Origin: an uncultured Muribaculaceae bacterium
GTDB lineage: Bacteria > Bacteroidota > Bacteroidia > Bacteroidales > Muribaculaceae
Direction of reading: 5' to 3'
Length of the DNA: 6,024 bases
Assembly (NCBI GenBank): GCA_910586595.1
Contig: CAJUJB010000075.1
Coordinates: forward strand, 1-6,024
The notes under the pieces are model-generated. The model did no database searches. It was not told the DNA's origin and saw only the letters and a program-made list of their open reading frames with translations. Numbering within the stretch: the stretch's first letter is position 1; each line of letters opens with the position of its first letter. The translations under genes were made by a program, and so were the position numbers. Positions 3,858 to 6,024 of this stretch are shown in pieces.

Positions 3858-3908
3858 TCACCTCACCTCTTTTCATACCGAGCTTGGCAGCTCGTCCTTA
3901 CATTTTTA

Positions 3909-3937
3909 ATTTTACCGCAATCGGTAAGAAAAGGGAA
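3909..3937 (-). promoter_or_regulatory. Promoter/operator of gene 3720-3857
   Basis: The -10 TAAAAT (3914-3909) is overlapped by the perfect palindrome TTACCG-CAAT-CGGTAA (3912-3927), with a weak -35 (TTCCCT, 3937-3932). It is arranged back to back with the plus-strand module at 3986. Between them lies an inverted repeat, CCGACAAAC (3938-3946) and GTTTGTCGG (3977-3985). Confidence 0.7.
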
Positions 3938-3985
3938 CCGACAAACCGCTCAGGGTTTCAGCGAAAACCTCTGGCAGTTTGTCGG

Positions 3986-4015
3986 CATACAACTATTTAC
4001 CAATCGTGGTAAAAT
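3986..4015 (+). promoter_or_regulatory. Divergent plus-strand operator/promoter with no clear gene
   Basis: TTTACCA-ATCG-TGGTAAA (3996-4013) overlaps a -10 TAAAAT (4010-4015). CATACA/ATACAA stands at the -35 position after a conserved GTCGG. This is the variant operator also found at 4705. Downstream no convincing gene is seen before the GGTAGCA repeats, so it may drive a non-coding transcript or a lost gene. Confidence 0.6.
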
Positions 4016-4019
4016 AGGT

Positions 4020-4380
4020 ATCGTGAAGGAGCGGGCCCCAATAAATTAGCGCCGGTCGTCGCGATAATACGAGCCTTCCTATACAGCCGGAGGCGATGGC
4101 CTTTCAGGTAGCAGTTAGCACTTGCAACAAAGTTTCCTTATATATTTCAAAAAGGCATTATTTCTATTTTTTACCAGTTGTAAATAAGAATTATAAGGTT
4201 TTAGTCTATTATAGAAAAGTTTGTTGCAAGTGCTACCAAACCTCAAAAGCCTTACCGTGCAAGGCCTTAGGCCGGTAGCAGTTTAGGTAGCAGGTCCCGG
4301 ATCAAGTGCTACCTGCTACCTGTTTAGCAAAATCGCTAAAAGGCCGTTTACAAACTCGAGGTAGCGCGATATAATAAAAA
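4020..4380. other. Gene-poor region with GGTAGCA repeats and dyads
   Basis: No frame here is convincing. The region holds seven exact GGTAGCA copies, five of them in a cluster, plus one GGTAGCG. It also has an AT-rich block bounded by a 16-bp inverted repeat, and small hairpins (GCCTT/AAGGC near 4249-4265, TTTAGC/GCTAAA at 4323-4340). Such clustering is typical of protein-binding arrays such as replication origins, partition sites or recombination sites. Nothing here decides among them, and no replication or integrase gene is in the window. Confidence 0.5.
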
Positions 4381-4398
4381 ACGCTCCTCCTGGTAGCA
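4107..4398. repeat. Array of GGTAGCA heptamers in both orientations
   Basis: Forward copies start at 4107, 4274, 4286 and 4392. Reverse copies (TGCTACC) are at 4231-4237, 4307-4313 and 4314-4320. A one-base variant, GGTAGCG, is at 4360. The copies at 4274, 4286, 4307 and 4314 form a symmetric cluster, two forward and two reverse, around CCCGGATCA. By chance a given heptamer would be expected far less than once in about 300 bp counting both strands. Confidence 0.65.
4116..4235. repeat. AT-rich block bounded by 16-bp inverted repeat
   Basis: TAGCACTTGCAACAAA (4116-4131) is perfectly inverted at 4220-4235. The interior of about 88 bp is strongly AT-rich, unlike the flanks, and contains a further CCTTATA/TATAAGG pair and a TTTACCAGTTGTAAA dyad. 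It could be a small non-autonomous insertion or a binding region. No clear target-site duplication is seen outside the arms. Confidence 0.55.
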
Positions 4399-4409
4399 CA
4401 GGAGGAGCG
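4371..4409 (-). terminator. Intrinsic terminator of gene 4417-4554
   Basis: An 11-bp perfect stem (CGCTCCTCCTG 4382-4392 with CAGGAGGAGCG 4399-4409) with loop GTAGCA is followed on the minus strand by six T's and an AT-rich tail. It lies 8 nt after the gene's stop. The loop and last stem base form a GGTAGCA heptamer, one of the repeats of this region. Confidence 0.88.
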
Positions 4410-4416
4410 CGGCCTG

Positions 4417-4554
4417 TCATTTGTAGGCCTCCAAAATTTTCTCAATCGTCGGCTTGAGCTGCGGGTTATCGTGGGCCAGCAGCTTAAGGACAAAAGAGAG
4501 TGCGGACTGCGGGATTATGATCGTGAAGTCCGCGCTTTTCTTTTCCGTGTTCAG
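4417..4554 (-). CDS. Small hypothetical protein, 45 aa, apparent CTG start
   Basis: The frame reads (M)NTEKKSADFTIIIPQSALSF... to ...KPTIEKILEAYK. A strong AAGGAGG lies 8 nt before a CTG, and no ATG, GTG or TTG occurs in frame between the ribosome site and residue 21, so CTG is the best start. An excellent promoter (TAGACA 4608-4603, 17 nt, TATAAT 4585-4580, minus strand) and a textbook terminator frame the gene exactly. The protein has a short strand (FTIIIP) and two helices; no family is recognised. A mutated ATG or a sequencing error are alternatives to true CTG initiation. Confidence 0.65.
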   Translation of the reverse strand: MNTEKKSADFTIIIPQSALSFVLKLLAHDNPQLKPTIEKILEAYK

Positions 4555-4579
4555 GTTTCTCGCCTCCTTTCCGCTGAAT

Positions 4580-4626
4580 ATTATACCGTGCTCTGCCAGG
4601 TATGTCTATTCTCCCAGTTGGTAAAA
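4580..4626 (-). promoter_or_regulatory. Promoter of gene 4417-4554 with degenerate operator upstream
   Basis: TAGACA (4608-4603), a 17-nt spacer and TATAAT (4585-4580) make one of the best promoters in the window. Directly upstream, TTTTACCAACTGGGAGAA on the minus strand resembles the TTTACCA-N4-TGGTAAA operator with a damaged second half (about 4609-4626). Its position upstream of the -35 differs from the other operators. Confidence 0.65.
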
Positions 4627-4695
4627 CAGGATAAAAAGTTGTCGAACCTCGCCGGGTTTATCATGCCTCCATTATAGGCCAAACGCCGACTTTCC

Positions 4696-4724
4696 TTTAT
4701 ACTATTTACCAACATTGGTAAAAG
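4696..4724 (+). promoter_or_regulatory. Promoter/operator of the RHH operon
   Basis: The perfect palindrome TTTACCA-ACAT-TGGTAAA (4705-4722) overlaps a -10 TAAAAG (4719-4724), with TTTATA at the -35 position 17 nt upstream. It lies about 20 nt before the start of an RHH DNA-binding gene, the usual place for an autoregulatory operator. Confidence 0.7.
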
Positions 4725-4742
4725 AGAAAGGCGGGTGACGGT

Positions 4743-4929
4743 ATGGCCTACGACGCGCAGCGGGAAGCGACCGCGCGATATAATCGGAAAAAGTACGAAC
4801 GGGTCGAGCTGCGGGTCAAGAAGGGCCAAAGGGAAATAATCAAAAAAGGCCGCCGAGGAACGCGGCAAAAGCCTCAACCGTTTCGTCCTGGATTTGATTG
4901 CGAAGGAGCTGGGGCGGGATGATATATAA
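4743..4929 (+). pseudogene. Arc-type ribbon-helix-helix DNA-binding protein, frameshifted
   Basis: As read, the frame gives 59 codons ending at TGA 4920-4922. Its first 35 residues (MAYDAQREATARYNRKKYER, then VELRVKKGQREIIKK) are a classic Arc-like RHH N-terminus, with the DNA-contacting strand at about 18-27. After the A6 run at 4842-4847 the frame becomes unlike any RHH protein. Dropping one A restores AAEERGKSLNRFVLDLIAKE and LGRDDI with stop TAA at 4927-4929, a full 61-residue RHH. The ribosome site is AAAGGCGGG. It could be a true mutation, a sequencing error, or slippage on A6. Known RHH proteins repress by binding palindromes as dimers of dimers; it is a candidate regulator of the operators here. 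Confidence 0.75.
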
Positions 4930-5131
4930 CCTTGTTTGCCGGTATCTTGACGCCGGAAAAGAGCGGGCCGAGTCTGCCGTATCGGCCAGAAGCCTCTCGG
5001 AGTGTTCGGCGCTCGTTCGGGCCTTCATACTCAATAACGACCTCGGCGCCGGAGAGTGGATCGCGGGCGAGGTCTACGACGGGAAAGGGCTCGTCGCCAA
5101 ACTGGCTTATAACGGCCGCGTGATAGCTTAA
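4919..5131 (+). CDS. Small hypothetical protein, 70 aa
   Basis: The start at MIYNLVCRYLDAGKERAESA is chosen because GGAGCTGGGGCGGG lies just upstream and the ATG overlaps the 3' end of the RHH gene, implying coupling. An in-frame ATG at 4898 would lie inside the RHH frame. The protein has a helical N-terminal half (YLDAGKERAESAVSARSLSECSALVRAFI) and a strand-rich C-terminal half (GEWIAGEVYDGKGLVAKLAYNGRVIA), the latter like a small beta-sheet. No family is recognised. It ends 1-2 nt before the terminator stem. Confidence 0.75.
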   Translation: MIYNLVCRYLDAGKERAESAVSARSLSECSALVRAFILNNDLGAGEWIAGEVYDGKGLVAKLAYNGRVIA

Positions 5132-5132
5132 A

Positions 5133-5175
5133 AAAGCGGCCCCAGCGCAGAGACGGTCTGCGCCGGGGCTGCTTT
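5133..5175 (+). terminator. Strong hairpin terminator, likely bidirectional
   Basis: A long stem pairs 5133-5151 with 5157-5175 (GCGCAGA/TCTGCGC, then GGCCCC/GGGGCT and AAGC/GCTT), with one mismatch and loop GACGG. It directly follows the stop of gene 4919-5131. The plus-strand T-run is short (TTTGT), while the minus strand has six T's, so it may stop transcription from both sides. Confidence 0.8.
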
Positions 5176-5203
5176 GTAAACTTAATAAAAAATTTATCTT
5201 TTT

Positions 5204-5223
5204 GTTGCACCAAAATGTACAAC
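5204..5223. repeat. Small inverted repeat in AT-rich spacer
   Basis: GTTGCAC and GTACAAC flank CAAAAT, with one mismatch between arms. It sits where base composition changes from GC-richer accessory genes to the AT-rich peptidase gene. It has the size of a recombinase core or a repressor site, but nothing more supports either. Confidence 0.3.
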
Positions 5224-5255
5224 TTTCGCTTTTGAAATTTTATATAGGTAGGGGG

Positions 5256-5284
5256 TTACTTTTGGGGCGCGGTTGTGGTATAGT
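5256..5284 (+). promoter_or_regulatory. Promoter of the SDH-family peptidase gene
   Basis: TTACTT (5256-5261), a 17-nt spacer and TATAGT (5279-5284) give a reasonable sigma-A promoter, leaving a leader of about 57 nt before the ATG. No TTACC/GGTAA operator is present, so this gene appears to be outside the regulon. Confidence 0.55.
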
Positions 5285-5348
5285 ATATGTGTTAATATCA
5301 TTGTATCAAGCATGTGCAATACAGAATATACTATTAGGAGTTGCTTTT

Positions 5349-6024
5349 ATGGCAGGCTGGGATGACATTCTTGAAGAAATCAAAAATAGTCCTCTTAAAA
5401 ATTCCGTTGACGCAATTCGACGTAAGTATTTGAAAGAATTATCTGATTTAACAAGCAGAAATACTATTGCTTATTATTCTTCTTGGCTTGTTAGGCAGGT
5501 AGAAAATACAGACATTAACGATAATGACATGAACGGTTTTATGGATACCGTTAAAGGCCTCGATTGTAGCAAAGGCTTGGATTTGATTTTACATACGCCA
5601 GGCGGGTCTCCTATGGCAGCCGAAGCGATAGTCAAATATTTGCGGAGCAAATTCGGGAAAAATATTCGTGTAATTGTACCACAATTAGCCATGTCTGCTG
5701 GAACGATGATTGCTTGTTCAGCAAATGAAATTATTATGGGAAAACATTCCAGCTTAGGTCCCATTGATCCCCAGCTAAATGGAATTCCTGCGTATAGTAT
5801 TCAATCGGAATTTGATGACGCAAAAGCAGACTTGGCACAAGGAAATCAAAATTTTAACTATTGGCGGCTTCTCCTTTCAAAATACCCGGCCGCTTATGTA
5901 AAAATGGCGTCTGATGCTATTGCGTTATCTGATACGCTGCTACGAGAATGGCTCGTAACCGGAATGCTTGAAGGCGAGAACGACAATGCAATAGAGAAAG
6001 TTTGTACATCCTTAAATGAGCATT
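5349..6024 (+). CDS. SDH-family Clp-fold serine peptidase (3' end missing)
   Basis: The 225 visible residues start MAGWDDILEEIKNSPLKN, with TAGGAG about 9 nt before the ATG. Clp-fold signatures are in order: the oxyanion-type HTPGGSP at 82-88, nucleophile Ser116 in MSAGTM (115-120), and SSLGPIDPQ at 134-142. This set marks the SDH_protease / membrane-bound-ClpP-like group, named for a Pseudomonas serine-dehydrogenase-degrading proteinase. No signal peptide or membrane segment is seen, so it is probably cytoplasmic. Homologues are, from memory, roughly 270-300 residues, so the end lies just beyond the window. The gene is more AT-rich than everything upstream and has its own promoter, suggesting separate acquisition. 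Its partner or substrate cannot be told. Confidence 0.9.
   Translation, partial: MAGWDDILEEIKNSPLKNSVDAIRRKYLKELSDLTSRNTIAYYSSWLVRQVENTDINDNDMNGFMDTVKGLDCSKGLDLILHTPGGSPMAAEAIVKYLRSKFGKNIRVIVPQLAMSAGTMIACSANEIIMGKHSSLGPIDPQLNGIPAYSIQSEFDDAKADLAQGNQNFNYWRLLLSKYPAAYVKMASDAIALSDTLLREWLVTGMLEGENDNAIEKVCTSLNEH

Noticed and set aside
4096..4278. A 60-codon plus-strand frame after GGAGGCG (MAFQVAVSTCNKVS...)
   Set aside because: The ribosome site is only 2 nt from the ATG, the frame crosses the AT-rich inverted-repeat block and the heptamers, and the protein looks like translated non-coding DNA. Low but not zero chance that it is real.
4302..4493. A 63-codon minus-strand frame overlapping gene 4417-4554
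   Set aside because: It would read through the strong terminator at 4371-4409 and lies in another frame of a better-supported gene; Arg/Ser-rich composition is typical of a shadow.
4581..4877. A 98-codon minus-strand frame across the RHH gene
   Set aside because: It is antisense to the RHH gene and its promoter/operator, without ribosome site; the plus-strand RHH signature is decisive.
5474..5764. A 96-codon minus-strand frame inside the peptidase gene
   Set aside because: It is antisense to a clearly recognisable Clp-fold peptidase and has no expression signals.

Overview
The window looks like an accessory (mobile-element-like) stretch from a gut-type Clostridia/Bacillota genome. The signs are near-universal AGGAGG-type ribosome sites, densely packed genes of 30-125 codons with ATGA overlaps, almost no recognisable housekeeping genes, an Arc-type ribbon-helix-helix (RHH) gene and a KTSC-domain gene. 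The taxonomic reading is inference from style, not from a marker gene. No integrase, replication or structural phage gene is visible, so plasmid, ICE and prophage cannot be told apart.

Layout. Positions 1-3090 hold three minus-strand operons in series. Each starts with the same promoter/operator module: a TTACCG-N4-CGGTAA palindrome overlapping a TAAAAT -10 box. A short leader and a small first gene follow. Immediately after the first stop codon comes a self-cleaving hammerhead ribozyme, then the ribosome site of a second unrelated small gene. Operon I (promoter 1190-1218) has gene 990-1139, a type I hammerhead at 891-987, then genes 649-861, 353-628, 147-356, 44-142 and a partial gene at 1-47. 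Operon II (promoter 2020-2048) has gene 1787-1969, a type I hammerhead at 1694-1783, then gene 1289-1666. Operon III (promoter 3044-3072) has gene 2809-2994, a type II hammerhead at 2747-2814, then genes 2464-2733 and 2103-2441.

Positions 3150-4015 carry a plus-strand KTSC-domain gene with its own promoter, a minus-strand gene overlapping it tail to tail, a candidate ~85-nt structured RNA ending in a strong hairpin, a 45-codon minus-strand gene under the same operator, and a divergent plus-strand copy of the operator. Positions 4020-4380 hold no convincing gene. They contain seven exact copies of GGTAGCA (both orientations) and an AT-rich block bounded by a 16-bp inverted repeat. A 45-codon minus-strand gene with an apparent CTG start and a strong terminator follows (4371-4585). 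From 4705 a plus-strand operon under the same operator family carries a frameshifted Arc-like RHH gene and a 70-codon gene, closed by a terminator at 5133-5175.

After an AT-rich spacer, a more AT-rich gene for a Clp-fold (SDH-family) serine peptidase begins at 5349 and runs off the end. Its composition suggests a separate origin.

The central observation is a regulon of interchangeable small-gene cassettes. They share one operator and initial transcribed region, and in three cases a hammerhead ribozyme fused to the stop codon of the first gene, as if to cut the message between genes one and two under control of the terminating ribosome. The RHH protein is a candidate, unproven, for the shared regulator.
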